Origin: Vermamoeba vermiformis
Taxonomy: Eukaryota; Tubulinea; Echinamoebida
Direction of reading: 5' to 3'
Length of the DNA stretch: 64,000 nt
Assembly (NCBI GenBank): GCA_045837725.1
Contig: JBEWZL010000214.1
Span: 19,434-83,433 of the forward strand
Position numbers and translations under genes: made by a program. Of this stretch, positions 10,902-23,900 are shown one piece after another; position 1 is the stretch's first letter; each line of letters begins with the position of its first letter. A model generated the notes under the pieces. It was not told where the DNA came from. It ran no database searches and was given only the letters and a program-made list of their open reading frames with translations.

Positions 10902-12604
10902 TTACATAGTGCCTCTATTAATTAAATCAACCATAACCAAGTGTTTCATATGCGCAAACCGTTCCAGAACTGCTCCTTTGGTTACATTTCCAGTAAATAG
11001 TACTCGGGTCAAGTTGGTTAATGTTGTCAAATAATCGAGGTGGTGTTCGTTTGCGATGAATCGTAATATCAGCGAGTTCAAGTTAGTTAATTTGGCCATA
11101 TGCACGAACCATCCAATTGAATTTTGGGCAACGGTGTCTAAGTGTTTTAGATTCGTAAATCTGTTTTCGAGATCCGTACTTGAATCTTTCGGAGGCTGAT
11201 CAAAAACGAGCCCCGTCAAGTTAGTTAGTGTACTTAGACTATCATAGAGCTCATGCGTCACTTCTGTATTAAGATTGAGATAAACGAGGCCTGTCAGATG
11301 CGCAATGTCCAACTGCTCCAAGTCATATGGCTCTCCATCTCCATATACGACTAACGACTTTAATTTCGTTAATGTTCTGATATAGCTCTCGTCTCTATCC
11401 AAGTTATAGCGTATTTGCAAGTTTGTTAAATTTGTCAAGTGAGACAAATGCTGTGTTTGTCGGGTGCTTTCAACGCTTAATTCTTGCAGTCCAGCCAAGC
11501 ACGTGATATTTTCAGTGAATTCCACGACTTCGCCGGCAATTGTAAGTTGCGTCAAATTCGGTGCATTAACATAAGGCCAAAGTTGTGGTCCTATAAGATC
11601 ATCACGGAAGTAAAGTTCTACGGTCTCGAGTGCTGTCAATGCTGTCAAAAATGTGAAGTTTCCCTGAATGGTCGGACCATCTCCGATGGCAGTCAGCGAG
11701 AGGTCTTTCAAGTTCGTTAATGCTGCCAATTGTGAAGTAATCTGCAGTAGATCTTCTTCGACCGCAAGTGTCAATCGTGTCAGTTTTGTATTTGCATCTA
11801 AGTGGGATATTGACGGGGCGGAGTAATTGAGGTATTCTAAATTAGGCAATAGATATTGTGGACATCGATGACGACAGACAAATTTGGTCAAATTTTGGAA
11901 TCGGCTGATAGTCGTACTGTATTCTTCGTTAAATGCTCCATCTTCGACCAAAACCAAGGACAATTCTCGGAGTTTTAGAGGCGCAGGTATTTTTGCCAAC
12001 AGATCTGCCTCTTCTCTATCCATTAATACTAAGCTCAAACTCTTAAGATTTGACAAGACTTCAAATGGTTGAGTTTCTCTCCACGAAGCGCTTTTCATCT
12101 TCAATTTGGTCAAGTTGCGATAATGGGCTAACAGCTTCTCGGGATATTGTGCTCTAAGTCTGAAATATTGCAGATTTGTTAAGCTTGACAAGTGCATCCA
12201 CTCGTTTGCGCTTTTCAATGCCAAAAATCGCTCCAGATGTAGACTAGTAGCATGAGTAAGACGAGAAAGTTGTAGAATTTGTTGCATATCTCCTCTGAAG
12301 CGAGATTTGAGAAAAGTTATGCCGATGGGGTGATTGTATTGCATTAACCGGTCTATTATCTCCTCTAACGTCTGTAGATCGGTCCAATAAAATATAAATG
12401 TGTCGTATTGGATTATTCTGAACCATTCTTTCGATGTGGCTCGTGCCAAGCGCTTTGATCTGTCATCCAAAATTTGTAAAATAATTTTCTTTAATTCCAA
12501 AGGCAATGAATCCTATTTTAGTCGTTAGGATTTCCTTTTTAAAGCGTAATAAAATTACAATTATAATATTCTGTATCCTGGTACGGTAGTGGAAAGTTTA
12601 CCAT
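10902..12604 (-). CDS. F-box-like leucine-rich repeat protein
   Basis: Protein of about 535 residues with an N-terminal F-box-like helix (LPLELKKIILQILDDRSKR...SKEWFRII), followed by roughly 18 irregular leucine-rich repeats of the LxxLTNLxxL type. By family precedent the F-box would dock to Skp1 in an SCF ubiquitin ligase and the LRRs would choose substrates. The large exon has no ATG at its start. A good model joins ATG 12604-12602 directly to a GTAAAC donor, with an acceptor at AATAG just before GATTCATTGCCTTTG, giving M|DSLPLELKK. The first exon would then code for a single methionine. The LRR part is certain; the F-box label is a moderate inference. Confidence 0.8.
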
Positions 12605-12937
12605 TGTGCAATCAAAATTCTGACAATACAGAGGTATTAATTATAGTCCTCTTTGTAAATTAAGGTTCACTATTAGTAAAATAATAATGCATAACGAGCT
12701 GTTGTGTTCTAGCTCGTTTGAGATCTTGACTGTTTAAGACAAGTAACTACGATCTTGAAAAATTTTGATAGAACACCAATAATATTATCTCGGTAGTAAC
12801 TTCTCTTGCTTACACAACTTGTCACGTTTACCGACTCGAGTTAAATAAGGAAATAGCCCTGATTGACAAATCGAAGTCTTTGACGAGACATAAAAAGAAA
12901 TGACCACGTCGTTTATTGTATTATAATAAATCTCACC

Positions 12938-13560
12938 ATGAGCACAGCAGTACTGTCATTCACTCCTTCCATTACCGACTTGCATCTGAATACCATTAAC
13001 GGTGTTCTCGGCGATGTAAGTCAAACTGACCTTAACGAATTTTCATCGCCTCAGCAACGCGTGCAAGCGCATCTCAAATATGTCTTGAATATCGTAAGTA
13101 CCAAATTTCGAATTTTAGTATTTTTTGGTATTTAATTTGATTTATTTTCAAGCTCGAATCCGGTCAATTTGCTCCAACAAGCTTGACTGTCTCTCAAATG
13201 CACAATAGAAGCAAATGCATAAATATCCTTCCATCCATTGTTCGATGAGCGTCAAGTCCATGTCGCGGATGTAGGCGAACTTGAGCGCAAGTAAGTATAC
13301 ACAGCTTATTAACGACCTCAATATTATACTCACAAAAATATTTGTTTTGGATCGGATTTACAGTGTAAATGCGTGACATTATTTTTTACGAAATTTCAAA
13401 CGGTGTTAGCTGATTGGTTCGTTTTTTAGACTGCGAGACACTGGACACCGGCCACAACAAAAGTCACGTGTTCTTAAAGCTGAAATTTGCCATCACCAAA
13501 GAGCCTGACAACACTACCCCGCTGTTGCCGAACATCACAGTGCAAGCGAACAATAGTTAG
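12938..13560 (+). pseudogene. Decayed or rearranged ZZ-finger paralogue 3
   Basis: The 3' exon (after TTTTTTAG near 13430) clearly matches exon 2 of paralogues 1 and 2: NCETLDTGHNKSHVFLKL, then EPDNTTPLLPNI, ending at 13560. Upstream, the segment that should hold the CxxC knuckles (about 13235-13295) keeps only traces (NLSAS where the others have NFDLCAS, and the same GCAA|GTAAGT donor) and has lost most cysteines. A separate ATG exon at 12938 (MSTAVLSFTPSITD...YVLNI) splices in phase to an exon that stops before reaching the ZZ frame. It is either a new short gene built on the remains of a ZZ gene or a pseudogene. Confidence 0.5.
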
Positions 13561-13857
13561 TTCTACTTTAACTAGGCCAAAAAGTCGAGTCATTTTTACC
13601 AAGTTATTTTGATAGTCGATCGTTGGTGTATCTGCAGTTGGAAATTTTTTTACTTGTGCATAAAAAGTTGGAATGAAAATAGGTGACATTCGTCACGTGA
13701 TTGTCAATATTAGTGACGTTACAAGTCGTCATTATTTGGTGACCTTCCTACAATAAATATACACGCTATTTTCCTTACAAAGTGATTTCCGTCGTGCTGA
13801 CGTTGTCACGGAAATTTAAATCTAATTTGACATTTTGTATTGAATATATCCACATCA

Positions 13858-15090
13858 ATGGCAGGAGAATCGTTACAAAGACGCAATAGAAGTCAAGCTA
13901 TTTTGTTGATAGCAGGCGTCATTGTATTCGTTATAATGTGGGCTGCATTTTCTGCTGAAAACGTAGATTTGGGTATACTTTAGAATTGATGATATTAAAT
14001 AATTGAATTAATATTGATTTTCAGACCGCAATCTGCCAACTTTGGAGGTAAATTCGGGATTGATAGGAAAAATAAACTAATCAAATAACAGACAGGCCAA
14101 AAAATATTATATTCTCCTCAAAAATTAAACCCCGATGGCAGCTTTAAAGCTTTAGAAGGAAATACTATCATCACTTTCTTCGATCCGAAGAAAAATCCAG
14201 TTTGGCAAGGTGCGCTCGTCAAAAGTCAGCAGATCGTGAAAGAAAGCAATATCAGCGATTGCTTTTCGATACTACCACCCTCAAGCTTCCATATTACTGC
14301 GTTCGACTTGTTTACCGAAGTACAGAAAAGACCAGATTACGTCGTAAGTTTTTAAAGTCATCTTGCTTGACACTTCACGCGATGAATATTCATAAACATC
14401 TAATTCAGGCAAATGTACCGTTTTCGAAAGTTGAAGAGGAAATGATCAATAGATTAAGGTAAATTCCTCGCTGTTTGAATCGTACATTAATTTGTCTAAA
14501 TCTGGAATGTGAACTAGGCCTGTATTCAAGCGCGAAAATGAAAGCCCATCGTTGTACGAGTTTACGTTCAAAAATGTCACGTTTGGACCACCAAGAAAGG
14601 CCTTCGTCATTGAAGTTGAATGTACCGAACGGGAAAAGTTACTCCGCTGGCGTGAAGGTGCGCGTTACAAATTACGATACGACTAGCCCAGCGAAATTAA
14701 GCTATATTTAACTAGAAATTACTGCGCTGACAGATTTGCATCTCCAACCTGCGAGATTTCACTTGGGGCTTGCGTACCTGCGATACAAAGTACCTGACGA
14801 GCTTGAGGCTGAACGAGTACGAATTTGGCATCTATTGATGGAGTACGGACTTGAACGTATTGTTACATCTAGTCTTAATGATCTTATTATGATCGATACT
14901 TAGGTTATGGCAAGATGTCATCAAGAAGGAACCAATCGTTCATCCCAGCAGACCAAGGTTGACATTTTTTAGGTGAGAACTTAGCCATTTGCGATTGCAT
15001 ATGACTAATGCTCTTTGGATGCGCAGGGATATGACTCACTTTGGCTTAACGCCACTGTATGAAGAGAACAAGGAGCTACTCGACTATTGA
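13858..15090 (+). CDS. DUF1868 (2H phosphoesterase-like) membrane-anchored protein
   Basis: Starts MAGESLQRRNRSQ, followed by one transmembrane helix (AILLIAGVIVFVIMWAAF), then a lumenal or extracellular DUF1868 domain. Diagnostic stretches are GNTIITFFDP, FSILPPSSFHITAFDL (first H-x-T motif) and LHLQPARFHLGLAYL (second H-containing motif), matching the paired His motifs of the 2H/LigT-like fold. The C-terminus DMTHFGLTPLYEENKELLDY is also family-like. The gene has nine or ten very short exons, all junctions in phase by my reading. Activity of DUF1868 proteins is not established; cyclic phosphodiester or RNA-end chemistry is only inferred from the fold. It ends 74 bp before the convergent F-box-type gene. 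Confidence 0.8.
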
Positions 15091-15163
15091 TCAAACAGCC
15101 TTTGATGTTTGATAATAAAGTGAACGATTGTCACTCGTTTGGTTTTATTACGATTCTTGAAGA

Positions 15164-16802
15164 CTACTGCAAATATGACATGTCAAATTTGATCTCGTAT
15201 ATTTCATTGCCAGATAGACCGAGGGCTTTGTTGTCATTAATGATGAAAATATCTACTATTAAGTCGTTGATGTAACCAATAATCGCTCGTTTGCTGATTG
15301 AAAAGAAAACTTGACACAGCTTGCTTTTGTGGGAAGTATGCCACGTTAAAATGTCTCTATTTAACCAACGAAAAAAGAATGCACGTTCTGGCAAGCTGAT
15401 CGAGAGGTAAGGGTCAGGCAAGTGCTCGATTTTGTCTGGCATAGTGTTTGTATCTTGTACGTGGGTAGTCCACAATTCATTGGTCAGTGCACGAACAGTG
15501 AATACTCCAGATTCTGAGAAAAAAAGTTTAGGTTAAAACCGAATAAATTTGCGGTCTTACTTGAAAATGTGCAGTAATATGGTGAGCCTGGGAATACAAC
15601 AAAATTATCCCAAGCTTCAATTTTCACTTCTTTAGGCGGTTGTTGCTGATAGGATTGGCGGTGTATCATTTTCCGCGAATTGACATCGAATATTGCTAGT
15701 GCCATGCAGGGATCCCAAAATATCTTCAAGTAGGACCCATTTTCATTCTCGAATAGCTGCATAATGCCACTGAAACGGTCTGTTGGCTTTTCATTAAGCT
15801 GCCCGTTGTAAAGTTCAATTTTTTTCAGATTGATGCGGTCGATCTCGAATATTGAGTAAGTTGCATTCACTAGGTCATGACTAAGGACATACGCAACAGG
15901 TCTTAATGTCGATGGTACGTAGTCTAAAGGATCTGAAAAATCGAACGTAGCTACGTCGATCGCAGTTGTTATCGATCGGAAATTTAACTTCGCAGCATTA
16001 TTCTCTTCGTCTTCCGTCCACAAGATCCAATTATCACCTAGCAAAGTACGTAAGTATTACAAATGAGAGCAGAATTATATTATACGTACCATATACCATG
16101 CGATCTGTTGGTGGATGGTTACTTAGGCACGTGACATCTCGTTCATGAACCAAAACGTCACTTTCAACGCGGAAATATTTCATGGTACTTTTGTTCGGGG
16201 AAAGCAATCCGATCGTCTGATCTATTAGTATACGGCTTATATTAGACAGTCATAAGAATAATAGTGTGTAAAGTACTTGCCGGCAAAGTTAAAAAACGGG
16301 TTAAAAACGACTGAAATCGGTAGTCTTGCTGTTAGTAACGCTTTTGTTGCGTTGTATACAATCAAGTCTTTGTCTAAAAATAAAAGTAAATCTTTTCTCC
16401 ATGGAACTTGAAAGCTTCTCAATCGTGTGTTGTGTGGATTCAAATCTGTCAAAGCGAAGTAGGAGACTGAATGTCCTTCGTCCACGAGCGAATCTATCAC
16501 AATAAGACGCCGGAATTGTTGGCTCATATCTTCTTTTAATACGTCGGTGTATGACAGTGGGAATGCTGATTGGATGCGTTTAATCCAGGTGAAGCTAAGC
16601 GGATCAGACAACCACGAATTGAACGTTTTGCATACTGTCCGCAATATAAATATTCTCTTGATCGACAGAAAAATAGTCACGTTGAGAAACGCGTCTTTGC
16701 TGGAGAATAAAGCATTTTCAGATCTGCTCGGCAGGAAAAAATTAGAGAAATCTAATTAAGTGGTGGTATTATACTCCTCAATTTTACTTACGTGTGTTCC
16801 AT
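15164..16802 (-). CDS. F-box-type protein with a C-terminal beta-rich region
   Basis: Minus-strand gene of about five exons. Exon 1 is only 11 nt (ATG 16802 to 16792, MEHT); splicing at GTAAGT to the next exon in phase gives MEHTSENALFSSKDAFLNVTIFLSIKRIFILRTVCKTFNSWLSDP. That has the RxVCKxFNxWLSDP pattern of F-box helices 2 and 3. The long remainder alternates hydrophobic and aromatic residues (YFALTDLN, WDNFVVFPGSPYYCTF), suggesting a beta-propeller or F-box-associated domain without clear repeats. It diverges from the F-box-type gene at 16939. Substrate-adaptor function is inferred from the N-terminus only. Confidence 0.6.
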
Positions 16803-16938
16803 AAATCGTGTTGAATCGCTAATTTGTCAGCACCCGGTGAATGGTGCGCTTTGTCGACGGCGCGTTTTCTGCAGAAAAAGATAAGAAAAAAAATCAAGCG
16901 TAGATTCTCAATCGATTGTCTAACCGATTATTAATTCA

Positions 16939-17877
16939 ATGGAGACTACAGCAGTTAACGCGTTAACGATATCGTTAGAGGCACTGCCACGGGAGCTGTT
17001 GTCGTATTGTTTTAGCATGTTATCCTCAGATTATTTCTATGGAGACCTATGGCGCATCGGACTAGTCAGTAAAGTGTGCTTAGAGCAGATAAATGATGTC
17101 AAGAATCGATTCCCCCAAAAAATGCATGGTAAGTCAGAATGGAATTTTTCTTGATCGGATCTCACTTCCATTATTTTTTAAAATTATTTTCTTCCTGAAA
17201 GTGTATATAAGACATGAAAAAACTAAACATAATTACGGTTTAATTTTTGTACGTTAATTATTTATCAATTATTTTTTCAGTCGATCCAAGCGAATTTGAA
17301 GCGAGTGTGCTACAAATCTTAAGGACTACAATAGCAGTTGATGACATAAAGTGTAAATTGAAAGCACATATGCAGCGTTACAAGTTTCCTGCGCTCACAA
17401 AACAATACCGAAAAGAATGCAACCAGTGTCGAGCCCCTGTGACTTGCTTATTGCAATGTAAGTGCTAGTTATAATTACTCGCGCATTTAAAGCACTTTTT
17501 TAATAATACCATAAGTTTCTTATCGAATACGTTCGTTCAATTTTTTCATGCCTGATCTTGGTATTATTTTAGTGGAGAACTCTTACGAAGAAAAAGGCGA
17601 TCGATTTGAAATGCGTACGTATTAAAAGAATTGTTATCGTTCACTGAATTAAGTTCATGAATCATTTGCAGGCTGGAGACAAGAAGCCATGAATTGGTGT
17701 TCCGAGAAACACAGTTTAGTATTGACTACTAACACTCGGATAAAAGGATACTATATGTGGGAGTATTATGATGATTCGTATAAGAGGCATAAAGTGCTCT
17801 CCGTCGATGAGGCAATCAACGAGATCATTCAACGGCGGACTACGATATTACAGATTCACCTGGAGGGAAAATCCTGA
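16939..17877 (+). CDS. Small F-box-like protein
   Basis: Four exons. The N-terminus SLEALPRELLSYCFSML...LWRIGLVSKVCLEQIND has the LPxEL...LxxVSKxC pattern of an F-box, followed by a helical segment (FEASVLQILRTTIAVDD) and CNQCRAPVTCLLQC, a four-cysteine pair that could bind zinc. The last exon ends with VDEAINEIIQRRTTILQIHLEGKS. About 230 residues, and no known substrate-binding domain. It shares a divergent intergenic region of about 135 bp with the gene at 15164-16802. Confidence 0.6.
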
Positions 17878-18268
17878 TTAAATTCATGTAGTGATAAATT
17901 TAAGTCTTTACTTTTTTTGGTTTACAAGGTTTTCACAACCAGTTTCTCGTGATACAAATTTTCAGGAAAATAAGATTGTTTGCATTTGTTCAAGCTTATT
18001 CTGAAATATTGGTTCGGCATGACTGAGAGTAACTAGCATACTTTGACTATGTCACGTCGTTTTAGTGAAGAGCGGTGAATGAAAAATCAACGAAGGGAAT
18101 GCTGGTGATTTAATTCTTTCGGCCAATTCTGAAACAAAATTGCTCTCTTTCTCAAACGTTACGGAGTTGATGTCAAAAAAGGCTTCGGTATTGCAGGCAC
18201 TGTTTTGTTAAGGGATCCATTACAACACTCAGCTTGATGCTGCTGGATGGTTCCGATGCGTGATACAC
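17878..18268. other. Intergenic, no gene seen
   Basis: About 390 bp between the F-box-like gene and the convergent SAM-domain gene. AT-rich with several oligo-T runs; no ORF with family resemblance on either strand. The 3' end of the SAM gene may extend into its right side. Confidence 0.4.
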
Positions 18269-18798
18269 TTAAGAAAATGTCGAGTCTAACAATACGATCC
18301 GCGGATTTCTCTCTCTTTGCATTTCCAAAAATTCTTCCATTCTTTGAAGCACATTTTGCAAATTTTCTGAGATAAAATTTAGTTAATTGCCCGTGAAGTC
18401 AAGATACTAGTCGTACCTGCGGTGGCTGTATCAACTGTTTGGTTATCTGTTGCACCTTCAACAATAATTTAGCGCTGCTGACAAGGAAACTACAACAAAT
18501 ACGTACATCTACCGAGAGACTTCTGTACGGCATTCCACAACTTTTTTGTCTTTCCGGTCGGAACTCCGGGAAGAATTGAAATTAGTTCCGATAAACTTGG
18601 TACTGGCGCGTCAAAAAGGACCTCGCCGTCGATCTGTTGCTTGATCAGAATTTCGGCGCTCTCTTTAGAGAATTTCAAAACTTTTGTCGCCCACACAGCC
18701 ACCTGCTTGTGATGCCAATCAGGCCTTGGTAGGGTGTCTTTAGTTATATTGGCGTGCGCCCATGCCTCAAGTTGCTCCTCAGACCAGTCAAGAGGCAT
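18269..18798 (-). CDS. SAM-domain protein (3' exons tentative)
   Basis: From ATG 18798: MPLDWSEEQLEAW, a first helical pair, then WATKVLKFSKESAEILIKQ..DGEVLFDAPVPSLSELISILPGVPTGKTKKLWNAVQKSL. This is the five-helix SAM pattern with the LGIxxxGxRxKLxxAI-like end helix, so a protein-protein or RNA-binding module is expected. Downstream segments AKLLLKVQQITKQLIQPP and NLQNVLQRMEEFLEMQRERN look like coiled-coil exons of the same gene, but I could not match their phases with introns of normal length. The 3' structure and end are therefore uncertain. Confidence 0.55.
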
Positions 18799-19257
18799 AT
18801 CTGTCGCAGATTTTAGTTTTGTACAAAAAGGACCTTATTTCGGATTTAGCTTTAGTTAATTCGATTTTGGGCATTTGATTATTTAAAATAATATTTCTAC
18901 GTGAAGGATAGAAGCCAGGATTTAATTGAAATATGAAAGAAGATTCGGATTCAAATTCTCGGGTAAGTCTAATTTCTCGTCGTAGAAGATGTTGGAGAGA
19001 TTTGTGACGCACGAAAGTAATAGAATATTATTATTTGATTTAGTAATTATTGGTGGCCACCAATGGAAATTTTGGCCTGATCGATAAAATTAATTACCTT
19101 GGTCGTTTTGTTCCATTACAAGAAGAAAATATGCTTGAAATACTTCTGTGGTATCCAACAACAAAGTGGAGATAGAAACGTTCAAAAAAATGGCGCGATT
19201 TGATGCAAGCGAAAAGTCAACTTTGTCAAATTTTACTGAAGAAACGTAACAAGCACA
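18799..19257. other. Intergenic, divergent promoter region
   Basis: About 460 bp between the divergent SAM-domain gene and the G-patch gene. Minus-strand open frames here show no family features. No repeat or RNA gene recognised. Confidence 0.4.
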
Positions 19258-20678
19258 ATGAATAACAATTCAAGGCCTGCAAATCCTTATGACCCGCAGT
19301 TACAGCGCGCAATTGCCATGCAAAGGTTCCATGCCTTGCGTGAGATCAAGGTTGTTATTTGGAGCTTGAAAATATAGCTTTAAAACAGATCTAGTACCAA
19401 TGTACATTTATTGTTTTACCTTTTTATTCGACAAAAGGACGCCAATATGGAAGATCTCCTCGAGGAAGTAGAAAAACAGACAAAGATCCCAGAAGACGAA
19501 GACATTGGCGAGAAAATTACTATCGACACTCCCATTTCAAATAATAATATCGGATATAAATTATTGGTATGTAATAGAATTTTTAGCTATTTTTTGAACA
19601 TTTTTTTCGTTTCGTAAAAATTTTCACTTCCGATCTAGCGCAAGGATTTGTACTTTCACTCTTAAAATTATACATAAGACCTCAGGTGACGAGGCTGTTG
19701 ATTTAATACGCCTGAGTTAGCGTCTCGGTTCCCAATATTTTTATTACCTTGGAATTCGGATCTCACAAAAAGACACTGTAATTCCTTACATTTTGTTCTG
19801 TATTAATATTTCTTTCTGTAATAGATGAAAATGGGCTGGAAAGAAAATACTAGTCTCGGCAAACGATCAGGTATCGTGGAGCCGATCAGATACGACTTTA
19901 AAGCCGACGCTTGGGGCTTAGGCATGAAAGAAGATATTGATGAGCATACTAATCCTGAGAATATTAAACGGTACGTTATAATTGTCATATTTGCTTTCTA
20001 TAACGAAAAGTTTTTGCGGCCTTCGAGAAAGAACCGAATCTTCAAAACACGGATTAATTTTTGAATTAGACGTGCTTTAACAGTTGAAATGGACATGGAA
20101 AAACCAGAAAATGTGCAAATTATCCAAAAAAGGCAAGAAGCTATTGAGAAGAAAGAAGAGATTCAGAAGACAGTACAAGAAATGCTAGATCCGTTCTACT
20201 GCAAGCTTTGTAGCAAAGGTTATAAGCGCATCGATCAATATAACGAGCATCTTAGTTCATATGACCATAATCATCGTCAGGTAAGCAAAGTTTCGGATCC
20301 AAATCCACGATCGATCCCGCTTCTTGCCACGGATCTAACGTTCTTCCCTAGCGATTGCGAGATATGCAAGAAATGACCAATACATGCAAGAACACGAGCT
20401 CTGAAGAGGTCAAGAAGCGAGAAGAAAAGGAGTTACAGAAACTGTTGTCTCGTGCCCAAAAGTTGCAGCAGATGCAGGGTGGAAATTCAACTTTAAATTC
20501 CGAGAATAATACAGCACCTCCTTTACCCGAAGAATTACCACCACCGTTACCTCCGACACCAGTTAACGCTAGTGGACAGCCTGCGCCAGCAGCGCAGATG
20601 AAATTCAGTTTGAAAGCAGCGCCGAAAAAAGCAGCGCCTAAAATCAACGCATTTAAAGCTTTTAGCGACGATGATTAA
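19258..20678 (+). CDS. G-patch plus C2H2 zinc finger protein (GPATCH8-like)
   Basis: Starts MNNNSRPANPYDPQ. The G-patch domain reads IGYKLLMKMGWKENTSLGKR...DAWGLGM, the glycine-rich module that activates DEAH helicases in pre-mRNA splicing. A linker (IKRRALTVEMDMEKPENVQ) leads to a C2H2 finger, YCKLCSKGYKRIDQYNEHLSSYDHNHRQ, the zinc finger type found in GPATCH8/ZNF804-like proteins, followed by RLRDMQEMT. The C-terminus is a charged coiled coil, then a proline-rich stretch (PPLPEELPPPLPPTP) and an Ala/Lys tail ending FKAFSDDD. Domain order matches the family; a nuclear RNA-processing role is inferred. Five or six exons. Convergent with the next gene. Confidence 0.85.
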
Positions 20679-20977
20679 GCAAGGACTTTAACACTCAGCA
20701 AGCCACGAATTTGAAACAGCGCGCGTCGAAATTTCTATTCGATCTGAAGAGCCAAGCCGATCCTCGAGTTCCTTACACCAACTGGCTTTATTATCGATTA
20801 ACTGTACATAAATAAAGCCGCAGTATGTGGTTCCTAGAACAAGTTTGAGACTGGCCAGGGGTTAGTTCCTTTTAAGGAAACTGGTCGGTACGATTTTTGA
20901 GATAAGGTACATATTGGCAGTTACGATAGCAAGAATTACAAATCTTTTAATTAATACTATATACAATGTTGCTGTAT

Positions 20978-23900
20978 TTAATAATAATCTTCATCATTTT
21001 TGGGCGATTTGTTCTCATCTGTCGACGTGAAATAACTGACAAATTCAACCAAGTTGTTATTCGCCTTAACTGCCGCTACAAGTGGAGCCTTTTGTTCGTC
21101 AGTAAAATTCGTTTGAACGCTCAGCAACTTGATGTGCGTTAGTGAAGTGCTTTTGCGAATGAGTTCTGTGAGCAGATCTAGCTCGGGAAGTTCCATCATA
21201 ACTGCAATCTTTAGCCACTTGATCTTATTACTACTAGCCAATGCTGCAAATATATTTCGCAAATATTCCCCGAAAAAGATTAACCTGTTGCTTTCGTAAA
21301 TATCCGAGAGGTCCAAGTATTCAATGTTGCAGCTCGGTTGGCTCAACCAATCAGAAATCGCCTCCATTAGTTCACGCACATTAGAGTCGCCCTTAATAAC
21401 TGCATGGTTAAGATCGAGAGTTTTGAGCGATGTGTTGTTCCAAAAAGCCTTCGCAAGAGCAGATCCAGCACCGTATTCCAACTCGGCACGCGGAATTTCC
21501 AACGACTCCAATTTTGAATCTTCGCGTGAGATTAGATTTACTAAGTGTTTCATTTGTTCTGGTGTAATTTGCTTAAGTTCTGCATTCAATTTTTCGAGTT
21601 TTGTAGTCACCGCCAAGAACGACAGATCCGTCAAAGTTATTCGACCAAGATTTCGCAGTGAAGGTATACTTAGCATCCTTGACGTTGATAGTGGATCAGT
21701 CATATAGCGCCAATGTGTGATAGTTTGTAACGACGTTTTTTGTGGTAATTTTTGCATGAGAAGTCTGGTCAGATCTCGATCCACCACTTTAACAAACTCC
21801 GTACGACCATCATCGGTAGTGATCCGCTTCATTCCAAGGTCATTTGGGGCTATAGTCTCCAGTGTCTTCGATTCTGCAATTCCTCGAAGAATTTCAATTT
21901 CGCAATCGGAGGATTCCGTGCCGCGAATAGTTGCAAAGTGTTTTAATCCGTTCTCTTTTCTGCAAAGATGTGAAATTGCTTTAGCCAACTCCAAGTTTTC
22001 TATTTTGTCGAATATAAGTGTTTCTAAGGGCACCGTAGTAGTTGTAAGTGCTTTAGCAAGTGGTGTTCGATCCGGATTCCAGTCTTCCAGATCTTTGTTT
22101 TGAATATGGATTTTTCGTAACTGACATTTAGGATGCATTAAAAATATCGCTAGTTTTTCATAAGCATCTGTATAATCTCCGGTAATTATCAACTCTTCAA
22201 TTCTGCTCGGATCTTCCATTTTGGTCAAAAATTCAATTATTCTGCCTTCAATCAATCCTAATCTGCCGCCCATATTAATACTCTTAATCTCGTTATTGAG
22301 ATTCAAATATTCTTCGATTTTTTGCGCTAATGCATTCAATGCCGTTCTATTCTCTTCTCTAATCTCGCTGTAAAATTTCAACGCTAGACCACTGGCACCA
22401 GTTGATAAATCGAGGCTAGTCATGCCCACGCCATCTTGCGTATACTCATTCATCCACGTGTCAATTTGACGGGTGACGAGCTGGAACCGAAAATCAACTT
22501 TTTTCGGCCCCTCTGAAACTACCTCGATTGGATCGTCTTTCAAAACCTCGTAGAACTCGTTCATTAATTTTATGTCTTCTCCTTGTAACGTCTCATCAAT
22601 GTACTTCTTGAACTGTTCAGGTGTCATCTTGCCACTGCCGTCAGTCTCGACAATCACGTGACTGAACTGAGGTTCGAGCCACGGATACTTGACGTCATCG
22701 TCGCTGTCACCACGCACAACATTGCTGTACAACAGTCCGCTCTTGAGTTCAAAGTGTCGTTGCGTGTCGGCATTGTGCCACTTGACCGTTGAAATGTGTG
22801 ACTTGTAGTTGTAAAAATCATTGCCTTCGTACTTCAGCACACCGTGTTCTTTGTACGCACATCCTTCGCGATAAAACATGACGATCCAGCCTTCAACGAC
22901 ATCAGTGTGGCCTGACATGCATCTGTTGATCGAGAACATGTCTTTCCAGAACGCCGGATCACGTGTCGTGTGGATCTTGTGCACTTGTGTTTCAGCGCGC
23001 TGAAGATAAGCGCTCATCTTTTGTGCAGTGGTCGTGTCTTGATTGAACACTTCAGTGCGCATGCGATGAATCTTGTGTTCGAGTGTCTGCCAGTCTTGTT
23101 TCGTGCCCAACACTTTCACTCGGGGAATGCCACACAGCGTTGAAATGTAATAGAAGTACGCTGACATGGCCTCACAGAATGCTGCTTGAATGGCCAAACG
23201 AGATTCCACTGTGCTGCTTGAAAAATTGGCTGTGAAGATACTCGCGTCAATGGGCATATTCTGAGCAATGCCTAAACAATACACATGTTACAATAAGATC
23301 GAATAATCTTGTAATCTTATTAGATTGCCGCTTAGTATTGTACTGTAAATTAAAAGGTCTATAACTGTATAAGCTAATAATGTATCGCAATCCTAAAATA
23401 TTGCTGTCTAGCCTTACCTTCAATGACTTGATTGAGATCTATTTTTGTAACGTCGGTTGTAATAGTCATAATTGGCTTCTTTTCAGTTGAATTAGTGAAC
23501 AGATGTCGGAACACCTCCGGATCCGACAAAATCTCGTCTGCAATCTCGCAAAGTACCGTGTAGAAGATCATGTCTGGAGATAAGACCACTGAAAAATGAT
23601 TGGACCAAGCGAGCATGAGGTAATGCATGAGATTTTGGTGCAAATACGTGGTGTTTGAAGGTTCGGGCACGGCGTTCTCGATGATTTTTGTTTGTTCGTC
23701 GAACTTGGGGAACAATTTCGCAAAAGTAGTTGTCATTTGATAATGAATTTTCACATCATTCAAGTTGACGGGGTCTAAGCCCGTGTCAATCATGATTGGA
23801 TCCGCTTTGAATTCTTGAGGAACCACTGTAATTGGGCGCTAAAGCCAATTAGTCAACAATAGTCATATATAATAAGTACTTTGAGCCTTACTATAATATT

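Noticed and set aside
10902-12506. 534-codon frame starting at its first listed codon
   Set aside because: That codon is TTG, not ATG. An upstream ATG joined by an intron gives a proper start.
21324-22103. Plus-strand ORFs of about 128 codons inside the DUF4419-LRR gene
   Set aside because: Antisense shadows of the real coding exon, without family features.
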